From contig JACVRW010000008.1 of the NCBI GenBank assembly GCA_014534235.1, forward strand, positions 1 through 51,227: 51,227 bases of DNA, given 5' to 3'. The DNA comes from Thermoleophilaceae bacterium (GTDB lineage: Bacteria; Actinomycetota; Thermoleophilia; Solirubrobacterales; Thermoleophilaceae). The translations under genes were made by a program, and so were the position numbers. The notes beneath the pieces are model-generated. The model saw nothing but the letters and a program-made list of their open reading frames with translations, was not told where the DNA came from and did not search any database. Of the stretch, positions 8,028-16,334 are shown piece after piece (positions within the stretch are counted from its first letter, which is position 1; every line of letters begins with the position of its first letter).

Positions 8028-8696
8028 GTGGGACGGGTTTGTCCCGCGGTTGTCCCGCACCAGCGCGACGTCCTACGGAGACGGGACGATCCCGTCCCAT
8101 GGGCCGGTGGGCTCACAAGCCTCTCGGACGACCAGAAGGTCGCGGTCGTCCGCGCCCAGCTCGAGGACGGCATTGCCGTCGAGGAGGTGGTCGAGCTCGC
8201 CGCCGCCGGCCGGCTCTACGGGCTCGAGCCGTTCGACATCTCCCCGAGCGCCGCCCGTGAGCTACGCGCCGAGGCGGAGCGAGAGCGTCCGACCAACGGC
8301 GGCCCGAAGTGGGAGCTGCGCCGCGCCCGAGCGATCGCCGAGGCGGCCTTGCCCGCGTCGAAGCGATGGAGAACCCAACGGCCGAAAGACCTTCACGCCG
8401 CCCGACAGGCGGCGCAGATCATCCGAGACGCCGACAGCGAGGCGGACAAGAAGGCCGCACGGCAACGAGCAAGCCGATCCCGGGCCAAGCGCCACTGGAA
8501 GTGCCGCAGGCTGGCCGACGAGCTCGCCTGGCCGGAGGACGCCGAACGGTGCGGCTGCGCTGACGATTACGTCTGCGTCCTCTTCCGCATCGTGAGCCGA
8601 GGAACGCGGGGACACCGAGCTAGGGTCGGCAGACGGCGTGGATTTGAAGCCTTACGCGCTCGTCGTCGCCGACCAACTTTCCCGTGCGGACCGTGA
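8028..8696 (+). CDS. Hypothetical protein, charged helical
   Basis: Open frame of 222 residues. The stretch SLSDDQKVAVVRAQLEDG through about RASRSRAKRHW looks genuinely coding: alternating Glu/Arg/Ala helices and an SDDQKVAVVRAQL start resembling helix-turn-helix or phage-type small proteins. A later pair of cysteines (RCGCADDYVC) may bind metal. I recognise no family. The start is uncertain because the first 25 residues overlap the GTCCCGC repeats and are not protein-like. The 3' end overlaps the convergent secreted-protein gene by about 77 bases, so the last residues may not be real. It is the first gene inside the putative island. Confidence 0.45.
   Translation: MGRVCPAVVPHQRDVLRRRDDPVPWAGGLTSLSDDQKVAVVRAQLEDGIAVEEVVELAAAGRLYGLEPFDISPSAARELRAEAERERPTNGGPKWELRRARAIAEAALPASKRWRTQRPKDLHAARQAAQIIRDADSEADKKAARQRASRSRAKRHWKCRRLADELAWPEDAERCGCADDYVCVLFRIVSRGTRGHRARVGRRRGFEALRARRRRPTFPCGP
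8080..8096. repeat. Palindrome near repeated GTCCCGC motifs
   Basis: GACGGGA-CGA-TCCCGTC has 7-bp perfect arms. Just upstream, GTCCCGC occurs twice (8041-8047 and 8052-8058), and GGGAC precedes them to form a GGGAC/GTCCC hairpin. The cluster lies about 100 bp inside the left repeat, where arm-type integrase sites or a regulatory region could lie. Confidence 0.35.
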
Positions 8697-9330
8697 CGCG
8701 CACCCGGCCGCGCCGCACCGCGTGCCGGACGTCCAGCTGGCGGAGTTCCCGCGCCGTGGGCGGGCGGCGCTCGAAGAAGCCGACGCCCGCGGAGCCCCTC
8801 ACCAGCCGCTCGCGGCTGCGGCATGCGTGCGAGTAGGTCCTCGTACGCCGCGGGCGCAGCCGGCGAGTCGTGATGCGGCGCTGGGTCGAGCGGCGCTGGG
8901 TCGAGCGGCCCTCGCCGACCGCCGCTGCGGATGCTCCTCCCAGGCAGCCGATCAGCGGCTGAAACGAAGCCGCCCTCGGAATGGGGTTGATGGCCAGGAA
9001 GCCGACGCCGCTCGTATTCTGGTAGACCCCCGCCCCCGGATACAGGTCCACGGAAACGCCCAACTGGTACTGATTGGCGTCGGGCCGGTAGTCAGCTCCC
9101 ACCGCGGCCCCGCTGGCGCAGTTGGCCCCCCAGCTCGCGGTGGGCGGCAGATCGGTCCTCTGCAACGCGGGGACCGCCACCCAGGGCCCCGCCAGGGTGG
9201 TGCAGTTGGCGATCGGCTGCCCGGTGTACGTGTTCCTGCATTCCGCGCTGCCCAGGGCGGGCGAGGCGGTGGCGAGCGCGAGCACACTGCAGACGCCGGC
9301 GGCGAGCAGAAGGCGAGGGAGGGGAATCAC
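8620..9330 (-). CDS. Secreted hypothetical protein
   Basis: A 236-residue protein with a clear Sec signal peptide (MIPLPRLLLAAGVCSVLALA, cleavage likely after ALG27). The mature part begins SAECRNTYTGQPIANC and has several Cys (in ECRN, ANCTT, ANCAS and IGCLG) suited to disulfides. The second half is Arg/Thr-rich with a near-repeat (STQRRSTQRR) and may be poorly structured. No family is recognised. It lies in the putative island; the upstream region to 10005 contains only relics. It may act outside the cell, but no role can be assigned. Confidence 0.65.
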   Translation of the reverse strand: MIPLPRLLLAAGVCSVLALATASPALGSAECRNTYTGQPIANCTTLAGPWVAVPALQRTDLPPTASWGANCASGAAVGADYRPDANQYQLGVSVDLYPGAGVYQNTSGVGFLAINPIPRAASFQPLIGCLGGASAAAVGEGRSTQRRSTQRRITTRRLRPRRTRTYSHACRSRERLVRGSAGVGFFERRPPTARELRQLDVRHAVRRGRVRVTVRTGKLVGDDERVRLQIHAVCRP

Positions 9331-9466
9331 GCGAGAGGTCCTTTCTTGCCGAGGCCAGCACTACCCGGGTCGCTCCGGGCGACGTGCCGTCGTTGATTGA
9401 GCGGCGTGGCCGTCGGCGAATGTACCGGAGTCCTGCCGCTGTGCGTCTGGGGTCGCCGCGCGAACC

Positions 9467-9640
9467 TTGGCGCATGGATACGACGAGGGTTGCGACGTAA
9501 GAAGCAGGGCCGGCCTGACGATTCAGCGCTGTCACCAGACCTTCCCGCCGGGGACGGTGGTGCAGGCCCGCCCGGAGGCGAAGGTCGCCCCCGGCGCTTG
9601 TGCCGGCGCTTGTGCGACTCGCCTATCGGACCTTCGCGCA
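9467..9640 (+). pseudogene. Relic resembling a Cys-containing bacterial beta-repeat
   Basis: The plus-strand frame reads VRSRAGLTIQRC, then FPPGTVV, then GACAGAC. This order (V-S-AGL-C, FPxGTVV, GAC-G-C) matches the small extracellular repeat often written GxVxS-PAGI-C...FPAGTxVTLTA...GWSGACxG. The middle (TLTA, GW) is lost, and no start or continuation is convincing. I treat it as a possible decayed fragment; it could be chance in GC-rich DNA. Confidence 0.25.
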
Positions 9641-9829
9641 TCGGACCCCCGGAACGGCGGAATTCTTCCCGAGTGCAGAGCCGGGGCCTCTGCGCGTCGT
9701 CAACGGCAGCTACGACCCCGTAAGCACTTGAGACCCTCCCCGGCAGGTTCGGGGAGTCCTCCCTAAGTTGGCGCGTCGGGTACGGCCTCGGGCCGGTGTC
9801 GGGATCTCTAGTTGGGGCGTTCTTACGGC

Positions 9830-9962
9830 TCACGGCCGCCGGACCCAGTCGTGGATCGTCGCCCTGCTGACGCAGAGCACCTCGCCGATCTGGCTGGCTG
9901 TCTCCGAACGAGCAGGCAGCCAGCGTCGCCATGAGGAGGACGAAGACGCCTGCGAGCTTCAT
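9830..9962 (-). pseudogene. Lipoprotein-like leader overlapping a helix-turn-helix relic in another frame
   Basis: From ATG 9962 the minus strand reads MKLAGVFVLLMATLAAC, a textbook lipoprotein signal with LAAC lipobox, 42 bases after the end of the large exported gene. Its continuation is Arg/Pro-rich and not protein-like. In a second frame the same DNA reads ETASQIGEVLCVSRATIHDW and stops at 9830; this looks like the DNA-binding helix-turn-helix of a resolvase or transposase. Both cannot be functional over this stretch. The region 9330-10005 otherwise shows no gene I can support. Confidence 0.35.
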
Positions 9963-10004
9963 GCCAACCCCCCGCGCGGTGAAGGCTTCGAACCAGCGGC
10001 GATC

Positions 10005-13000
10005 TCAGGGCTCGATCCTCTTGTCGTAGGCGGAGTCTCCGTACCAGCACGGGCGGCTCTCGACGCGGTTGACGGGTGTGTAGCCAGGGAAGCGCCCGAC
10101 TGAGTAGTCGACGTAGCGGAGCCAGGTCGTCTTTCCCGCCTCAACTGCACGCCTGTGGAACCACGGCTCGTACAGGCCGGGCTTGGTCGGATCGAACGGG
10201 CTGTCGCTCGGAGGCTGCTTCCAGAGGTTGTCGAAGATTGGGCCCGGCGCGGGTTCGAAGTTCCTGACCGCCAGGGGGCCGTTCGGGAAGTCCTCGATGA
10301 GCGGCCCCTTGCCCGGCGCGTACCAGACCGGCTTCTGCGGGCTCATGTTCTGGTCGAACCCGAGGATGGGCGTCCACGAGGCGTTGTCGGAGAGCGGCCT
10401 GAAGGGGTTGAACACCTCGCCGCTTCTTATGCAGCTCAGGTCGTTGAGGCGGGGGGCCTTCGGCTGCCTGAACTTGAACATCCAGTACGCTCGGGGCAGC
10501 AGGCGCTGCCAGATCCACTGCGCGCCGGCCGTCCTCAGCTTCGGCCCCAAGCTGTCGACCGTCTCCTTTCTGAGCTGCGGGGGGCCGGCGACTGTCTTGA
10601 GCTTGGCGTAGTCGGAGAGCGCCTGATCCCCGAGCCGGTCGAGCTGGGATATGACCTGCAGGTAGCGGTCTGCCATCTCGTTGGCGAGCTGATAGGCGGC
10701 CACGGTGGCCTCGTCGAAGGTCGGCTGTCCGTTCTGGTCGGTGGTCGTCTCGCTGGCCGCGGTGATCATCTCGGTGAGGGCGCCCAAGACGGTGGCGACG
10801 TCGCCGCCTCCGGGGAAGAGGGAGAGCACCGCGAGGCCGACGGTCATGAGCTGGCTCATCGACGGCGTGGCCTCGCCCTGCGGGCCTTGCATCGTCGTGC
10901 TGGCCCGACGCGTGATCCAGTCGAGGATGTCCTTGAGGTCGATGTACGCGGCCGTCTGAGTCTGGTCGAGCGGGCGCTCGAACAGCTCGAACTTGGAGGT
11001 CACCGTCTCGCGCCAGGCGACCTCCTGGAGTAGCTCGCGCTGGACGTCCTGGCAGTCCTGCTTGGTGAAGCTATCGCCGTCCGCGTCCGTGCCGTCCGCG
11101 CAACTGAGCGCGTCGGGCCCCGCTCCGCGCAGCTTGGGCACGATCGTCGTGTTCCACGGCAGGGTGGCGCTGCAGTAGGCGTTGCGGAAGGTGCGCGCCT
11201 GCTGGCACCAGGACGAGTCGGGCTGATAGTGGATGTCGTTAGCGGGCAGGACCTTGTCCGTGATCCAGCTGAGCGCCGCTTGGTGTCCTTTGTCGCAGGG
11301 CGCTTGGATCGTGTTGTTGCTCGCGTCGAGGCCACACGGCCAGCTCGACGGCGACTGGGCGAGGATGTTTGCCAGGCCGTAGTCGAAGCCGCCGCCCAAG
11401 TCGGAGAGCAAGGGCGCCCACTGCGAGCTGTCGTTCAGGGCGAGGTCGCCGCTCAGGCGGCCCTCACGCGCACCATACGGCTTCGTTAAGGGATAACTCG
11501 CCTCCTGCGCGGCCGGCCAGGAGCACGCGCCGCAGCCGACGAGGGCGTAGCCGCCAGAGCCGTCGAGCGTGTTGAACACGTGCGCCGTGCCCCCCAGGGA
11601 CTCGATGGCCAGGGCGATGTCGGCCCAAGCGGGAGTGGTCGGCTTAGGGTTGTTGATGCTCTGCACGAAGACCAGGGCGCCCGTGTTGCGGAGCGTTTGC
11701 AGCTGCCGGGCCACAATGGCCTGGGTGGCCGCGTCCGGGAAATCTCCTCCGTTGACCTGGGTCACATACGGAGTCCCCTGCACGGGCCGCAGCGAGCTGC
11801 GGTCGAGGGCAAGCATCATGAAGCCGGCCTGGCCCCCCTGGGGGACCGGACCCGACGTCCACGAGCGCGAGCCAACCTCGATCCGAGCCTGGGGCTGGCC
11901 GTTGACGGTGACTTGGCGGCTGTCGAACTCTGGTGTGACCGGGCGCGCGAGCGTGAACAGCCCGTGGTTGTCGAGCTGCAGGTAGCCCGTGAGCGCCCCC
12001 GCGGCGTCGGGGCTCGCGTTCGGGTCGCGCGCCACGGCCCGGCCCACGTTGACGATGTCCGGCTTCGTCGGGTCTGGGTTGGAGGTCGGCCCAACCGGGG
12101 TAAGCGCGGCGAAGCCCGAGCTGGGGTAGTCGGGCGGCAGGGGGGCTTTCACTCCGGGCTCGCCGGCGAGGATCACCAGATAGCTTCGCCCTTGCGTCTT
12201 GGCCGCGTTGACGACGTTGGCGAGGTGGTTCTTGTAGGCGACCTGGCCAAGCGCTCCAGGAACGAACGACGTCGCCTCGAGCGGCGTCAGGGAGCAGCGG
12301 TCGAGCACGACTAGGCCGACGCCGGTGGCTAGGTACGGATAGCTCTTGTCGCCCACCTGGATGGCTGGGTCATTCCCAGCCCGAGCGTGGGTGTTGAGCG
12401 CCGCCCCGACCGGAGGAAGGTTCGGCTGGACGCAGGCGTCGAGCACGTCGGTGGCGCTCGGGGCGCCGGGCCCGCGGCCGCGCACCCGCAGCCGCAGGCG
12501 GTAGCGGCCGGGACGATCCGGGATGAAGGCCGGCCGGGTGCTCCGCCGGCGAAGCAGCCGCGGGCTCGCGCCCTTCGGCCTTTGCAGCACGCGCCAGGCA
12601 AAGGCCAGGCGCTCCCCCCGCCGCCGCGGGCGCGAGGCGCGGGCATCGAGGCGCACCCGCGCCCCGGCGCGCACACGCCGGTGGCGGCCCGCCGCCGCCA
12701 GCGGGCGGGCGCGCGAGACGAACACCACCCGGCGCTCGCGGTCGAAGGCGCCGCGCTGGTGCCAGACGGTGATCGTGAGGCGGTTACGCCCGAAGCGCAG
12801 GCCGTCGTCGGCCGCAAGCCGCCCGCGACGCACTATGCCGCCGGTGAGCCCGCCCGGGACTGCCCGCCCGTTTAGGCGCACCGCGACCCGCTCGACCCGC
12901 CCACGCAGCCGGGCCCGCATGCGCAGCGTGCCGCTCGTGCGGAGGACGTGGCGCCGCGCCGCGCCGGGCAGGCGGACGCTCAGCAGGCGGGAATGCCGGC

Positions 13001-13802
13001 GCCCCTTGATGACCCGGACATGGTCGAAGTCGCGCCGCCCGCGCCGATCGCCGGTGCGGACGACGAGGTCGTTGGGGCCTCGGCGCAGCAGCCGGCGGGG
13101 AATCAGCGCGCTGCGCCTGCGCGCGGATCGACGCCCGAACCTTCGGGTGACATCCCTCCGGTCGACCCAGGCGCGAAAGCTCGTCGTGCCGGGGCGCAGG
13201 CTGACCACCACGCGGAGGGCCCGGCCGGTCAGGAGCTTGTCGTCGCGCGGTGTGATGATCCGGGCCAGCTTCGCCCGAGGGCCGAGGAGCAGCGACCGGG
13301 ACGTGGGGGCGTTCCCGCCCTGGGCGCCGGCCGCCTCGGGCGACGAAGCCGATACTTGGGCCCACGCGGAATGGGCGCGACCGGCTCCCCCCGGCGGGAG
13401 AGCGGAGGCCACGGTGATCATCAGCACGAGCGCAAGAACCCGGACCACCGCGGCGATGGCGCCAACCCAGAGCGGCGCGCGCGGCGAGCGCTTCCCGGGC
13501 CGGCGACCTCGTCTGGGGTGGACCGGCACGCCGGCGCAGGCTGTCGATCCCAGGACCGGCTGAGGTCGGCCAGGCGCCGCGACGTCAGGCCGCGGGAGCG
13601 GGCCGTCGGCGAGCGCGCTGGTCCCCCGCGGCGCGGCGCCAAACGTGGCCCCCACGGCGTGCAGCCAGGCGAATGGCATCGCCGCGCGGGCGTGCTGAAG
13701 CGGGCCGATCACGGCCGGGGGGAGCTTCTCAGGATCGGAAGGTTGGCCGCGCCGCCCCGCGCGCCTTTGGGCTTCGGCCTCATGACGTGGTCGCCTCTTC
13801 AT
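10005..13802 (-). CDS. Large exported protein with Ig-like, PKD-like and ILEI/FAM3-like domains
   Basis: About 1265 residues from ATG 13802, or 1174 from GTG 13529. The latter places the hydrophobic segment (near 13400-13475) as an N-terminal signal after a basic RRGRRPGKR region. Next come Arg-rich beta-sandwich segments (to about 12750), a PKD/REJ-like domain (RVRLDARASRPRRRGERLAFAW, then PDRPGRYRLRLRV), then two segments like ILEI/FAM3 carbohydrate-binding domains. The first is GVGLVVLDRCSL (near 12320); the second is GFMMLALDRSSL to HVFNTLDGSGGYALVG (11840-11530) and is more complete. The C-terminal third is helical with a short hydrophobic stretch (TVGLAVLSLFPGGGDVATVL), then Trp/Pro-rich. 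Inferred cell-surface or secreted protein; function unknown. Confidence 0.75.
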   Translation of the reverse strand: MKRRPRHEAEAQRRAGRRGQPSDPEKLPPAVIGPLQHARAAMPFAWLHAVGATFGAAPRGTSALADGPLPRPDVAAPGRPQPVLGSTACAGVPVHPRRGRRPGKRSPRAPLWVGAIAAVVRVLALVLMITVASALPPGGAGRAHSAWAQVSASSPEAAGAQGGNAPTSRSLLLGPRAKLARIITPRDDKLLTGRALRVVVSLRPGTTSFRAWVDRRDVTRRFGRRSARRRSALIPRRLLRRGPNDLVVRTGDRRGRRDFDHVRVIKGRRHSRLLSVRLPGAARRHVLRTSGTLRMRARLRGRVERVAVRLNGRAVPGGLTGGIVRRGRLAADDGLRFGRNRLTITVWHQRGAFDRERRVVFVSRARPLAAAGRHRRVRAGARVRLDARASRPRRRGERLAFAWRVLQRPKGASPRLLRRRSTRPAFIPDRPGRYRLRLRVRGRGPGAPSATDVLDACVQPNLPPVGAALNTHARAGNDPAIQVGDKSYPYLATGVGLVVLDRCSLTPLEATSFVPGALGQVAYKNHLANVVNAAKTQGRSYLVILAGEPGVKAPLPPDYPSSGFAALTPVGPTSNPDPTKPDIVNVGRAVARDPNASPDAAGALTGYLQLDNHGLFTLARPVTPEFDSRQVTVNGQPQARIEVGSRSWTSGPVPQGGQAGFMMLALDRSSLRPVQGTPYVTQVNGGDFPDAATQAIVARQLQTLRNTGALVFVQSINNPKPTTPAWADIALAIESLGGTAHVFNTLDGSGGYALVGCGACSWPAAQEASYPLTKPYGAREGRLSGDLALNDSSQWAPLLSDLGGGFDYGLANILAQSPSSWPCGLDASNNTIQAPCDKGHQAALSWITDKVLPANDIHYQPDSSWCQQARTFRNAYCSATLPWNTTIVPKLRGAGPDALSCADGTDADGDSFTKQDCQDVQRELLQEVAWRETVTSKFELFERPLDQTQTAAYIDLKDILDWITRRASTTMQGPQGEATPSMSQLMTVGLAVLSLFPGGGDVATVLGALTEMITAASETTTDQNGQPTFDEATVAAYQLANEMADRYLQVISQLDRLGDQALSDYAKLKTVAGPPQLRKETVDSLGPKLRTAGAQWIWQRLLPRAYWMFKFRQPKAPRLNDLSCIRSGEVFNPFRPLSDNASWTPILGFDQNMSPQKPVWYAPGKGPLIEDFPNGPLAVRNFEPAPGPIFDNLWKQPPSDSPFDPTKPGLYEPWFHRRAVEAGKTTWLRYVDYSVGRFPGYTPVNRVESRPCWYGDSAYDKRIEP

Positions 13803-13816
13803 CACTCCCTTTCTGG

Positions 13817-13851
13817 CAGCGGCCGCTACTCTCTTTAGGCGGCGGCCGCTG
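13817..13851. repeat. Inverted repeat upstream of the large exported gene
   Basis: CAGCGGCCGC (13817-13826) and GCGGCCGCTG (13842-13851) are perfect 10-bp complements around a 15-base AT-richer spacer. On the minus strand the hairpin is followed by AAAGGGAG and the ATG at 13802, which favours this start for the large gene, although the ribosome-site spacing is short. The rest of 13852-14140 shows no gene I can support. Confidence 0.4.
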
Positions 13852-14139
13852 GGCCGGGGACACAGCCAAGCACGCGGCATCCCAGTCGGCACTAGGGAAA
13901 CCCCAATGTTTCCCCCAATCTTTGCCGCGGCTTGGGCGCCGGCGTGACATGGGCCCCGTCCGCGGCGTGGACTCCCTCCAGGTACTCGACCAACGAACTC
14001 GTCGGTGCGCTGCTGGTGTGCGATCCAGCGCTGCCTGGGCTTCGCACCTTGAGCGCCCACTGATTCGAGCCAAGGCGAAGCGTAGTTCGGAGCAAGGGGA
14101 TCACGGCGCGCCACGCGCGCTCGTGCCCGAGGCGAGAGG

Positions 14140-14884
14140 TGGAGGTCGCTGCGGCTGCACGCCGACCTTCCAAGAGCAGGTGTGGGATGCACGCGCCGGA
14201 AAGCGCATCACGCGCAGCTTCACCACGATCACAGGCGCGCGCCAGTGGCGCCAGGACGCCAGCTCGGCGTTGCGCGCCCAAGAGCGGCTCACCGAACTGA
14301 CGCTGTCGCGGCTACAGCGCTACGTGGACCGGCTCGCCGCCAACGCGCTCGCACAGACCATCGGGCTGACCGTGGCCCCGCTCAGAGCCATCTACAGCCG
14401 CGCTGAGCGGCTCGGCCAGGTATCCGGCAACCCAACGAGGGGCTTGGCCCTACCGGCCCCCAGAGCACCGGAGCGGCGCATTGCTGACCCTAGCCAGGCG
14501 ACGGCTCCCCCCCTGCTCGAACAGAAGCTGAACAGCGACGACGCTCTCGTATTCGGCGGCGCGAATCGCGGCGCGCAAGATGGCCGAGCGCGGTGTTCGG
14601 GCGATGCGAGCCGCGGGGCTCAAGCCGCTGTCAATCCACGACTGCCCCCACACCTACGCGCCGCTGATGATCGCGGCGGGCGTAAAGGCGCGGGGATTGT
14701 CCGAGTTCATGGGCCACGCCACGATCGCGATCACCTTCGACCTTTACGGACACCTGATGCCGGCGCGCAGGAGGAGGCCGCCGGGCTGCTCGACGCATTC
14801 TTGGCGCGATCGGCTGGGGACGGACTGCAGCCAGATTGCAGCGCACCCGCAGCAACCCCGCTCACAGAGCGGAGCGGCGCATAG
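14140..14884 (+). pseudogene. Tyrosine-type integrase remnant
   Basis: Fragments of a phage-type integrase lie in order across two frames. The arm-binding start is TFQEQVWDARAGKRITRSF, GARQWRQDAS. The core-binding piece is TVAPLRAIYSRAERLGQVSGNP and RIADPSQA. After a frameshift near 14570 come AAGLKPLSIHDCPHTYA and LSEFMGHATIAITFDLYGHL. After another shift the tail EEAAGLLDAFLARS ends at TAG 14882-14884. About 50 residues between the first two pieces and most of the catalytic middle are missing. The H-x-x-R motif reads H-D-C-P, losing the catalytic Arg. The gene is dead. Confidence 0.85.
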
Positions 14885-14897
14885 GGTGCAGTTCTAG
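14885..14897 (+). repeat. Right copy of 13-bp direct repeat (putative attR)
   Basis: GGTGCAGTTCTAG is identical to 7940-7952 and begins on the base after the integrase stop codon. An integrase gene next to one attachment site is the usual arrangement of integrated elements. Downstream, 14898-15284 shows no gene I can support in either strand; the open frames there are Arg/Ala-rich and unlike proteins. Confidence 0.5.
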
Positions 14898-15284
14898 GTG
14901 GCGACGCTCCAGATCCCACCGCGGGCGTCGGCCGCTTCGGCGCGCGTGCCGGCGTCCGCGCTGGCCATGGTCATGACACCTCGGCCTCTGTAGCGCGCGC
15001 GCCGGTCTCGCATGCGTTCGACCTCCTGCTGGATATGGCCGCGTAAGGTCGAGCGCGTGCGGGCGTACCGCCAACATATCCGTGGTGGCCAGGCGGCAGC
15101 GTCGGCGCCGGCTCGATGTCTGCGGCGGCGGGCGCCGCGGCCGTGGCGCGCAGCATCGTCCGCCGCCGTGGCCCCGCGCCCGGTCTTGCCCCGGCCGGGC
15201 GCCGCCGGCGCCGCCCAAATGACCGCCGGGGCGTGGGTGGGATAACGGGCGGTCGGCCGGCGCCCCTCGCGTCCGGCGCGCACC

Positions 15285-15322
15285 GTGTCATCCAGGGGTC
15301 GCTAACGACCCTTAGGTGACAC
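15285..15322. repeat. Two-part hairpin, REP-like
   Basis: GTGTCA (15285-15290) pairs with TGACAC (15317-15322), and inside it AGGGGTCG pairs with CGACCCTT (one G-T) around a CTAA loop. Two 3-base bulges separate the stems. It lies about 70 bp before murI. Such imperfect palindromes can be REP elements or transcription terminators; there is no T-tract and no second copy in this window. Confidence 0.45.
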
Positions 15323-15389
15323 ACCCATCGCCGGCAGGGGAGCCGGATTCGGCCTCGCCCTCGCCGCGCCCCGTGCGACCATTGCGCCC

Positions 15390-16334
15390 GTGGCGATCCG
15401 CGATCGAAAGCTGCCCGTCGCCGTCTTCGACTCGGGAGTCGGCGGCCTGACCGTGCTGCACGAGTGCCTCGTGTCGCTTCCGCACGAGGACTTCGTCTAC
15501 CTCGGCGACACTGCCCGCTTTCCGTACGGCGACCGCTCGCCGGAGGAGCTGCTCGCGTTCGCCCGCGAGCTCGCGGGGATCCTGCTCGATCGCGGCGCCA
15601 AGCTGCTTGTGGTGGCGTGCAACTCCGCCACCGCCGCGGCGCTCCCGGCGCTCCGCGAGGACCTCCGCGGGCGGCTACCGGTAATCGGCGTCGTCCGACC
15701 CGAGTCGCGGCTTGCCGCGGCCGCTACGCGGAACGGCCGCGTCGGGCTGCTCGCCACCCCCGCGACGGTGGCCAGCGGCGCCTACGAGCGGGCGCTGGCC
15801 GACGAGGCGCCCGCGGGCGAGCTGCATGCGGTCGCCTCGGCAGAGCTGGCCACCCTGATCCAAGAGGGCGGCGAGGTCGACCATCGGGTGGTCAGCTGCG
15901 TGGACGGCCTGTGCCGGCCGCTCCGCGCCGCAGGCGTGGACACGGTCATCCTCGGCTGCACCCACTACCCGCTTGTGCGCCCCGTGCTCCAGCGGGCCCT
16001 CGGTCGGGGCGTCGTGATCGTTAGTTCTGGACAGGCCATCGCCGATGAGGTCGAGGCGCAGCTGCGGCAGGCGGACCTCGAGACCGACCATCGCCGGCGG
16101 GGCGAGTACCGCTTCCTCGCTACGGGCGAGCCGGAGGAGTTCCGCCGTGTGGGCACCCGGTTCCTGCAGCTGCCGATTACGGAGGTCCAGCACGTGGCGG
16201 TGTCCTTGCCGAGAAGCCGGCAGCGAATCGGTGACCACTCGCGACCGGCAGGCGCTTCGCGCGACCGCGCGCCCCAACGCCGCGGCCGCCCCAGCGTGAC
16301 CGGCGATCCGAACGCCGCTCGGAGCATCGCGTGA
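15390..16334 (+). CDS. murI: Glutamate racemase
   Basis: Interconverts L- and D-glutamate, supplying D-Glu for peptidoglycan. 314 residues from GTG 15390. Motifs: VAVFDSGVGGLTVL (Asp14, Ser15), the two catalytic cysteines in VVACNSAT (C77) and LGCTHYP (C190), and YGDR. The enzyme core ends near residue 270. The last 40 or so residues are an Arg/Pro-rich tail encoded by copies of a 35-bp tandem repeat that runs into rph, so the natural stop has been moved. First gene of murI-rph-rdgB-transporter. Confidence 0.95.
   Translation: MAIRDRKLPVAVFDSGVGGLTVLHECLVSLPHEDFVYLGDTARFPYGDRSPEELLAFARELAGILLDRGAKLLVVACNSATAAALPALREDLRGRLPVIGVVRPESRLAAAATRNGRVGLLATPATVASGAYERALADEAPAGELHAVASAELATLIQEGGEVDHRVVSCVDGLCRPLRAAGVDTVILGCTHYPLVRPVLQRALGRGVVIVSSGQAIADEVEAQLRQADLETDHRRRGEYRFLATGEPEEFRRVGTRFLQLPITEVQHVAVSLPRSRQRIGDHSRPAGASRDRAPQRRGRPSVTGDPNAARSIA

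Noticed and set aside
13673-14139. Upstream part of the 403-codon frame containing the integrase remnant
   Set aside because: No integrase features before about 14140; codons look random.
14898-15284. Minus-strand frames before murI as hypothetical genes
   Set aside because: Arg/Ala/Pro-rich with no ribosome site or family pattern.
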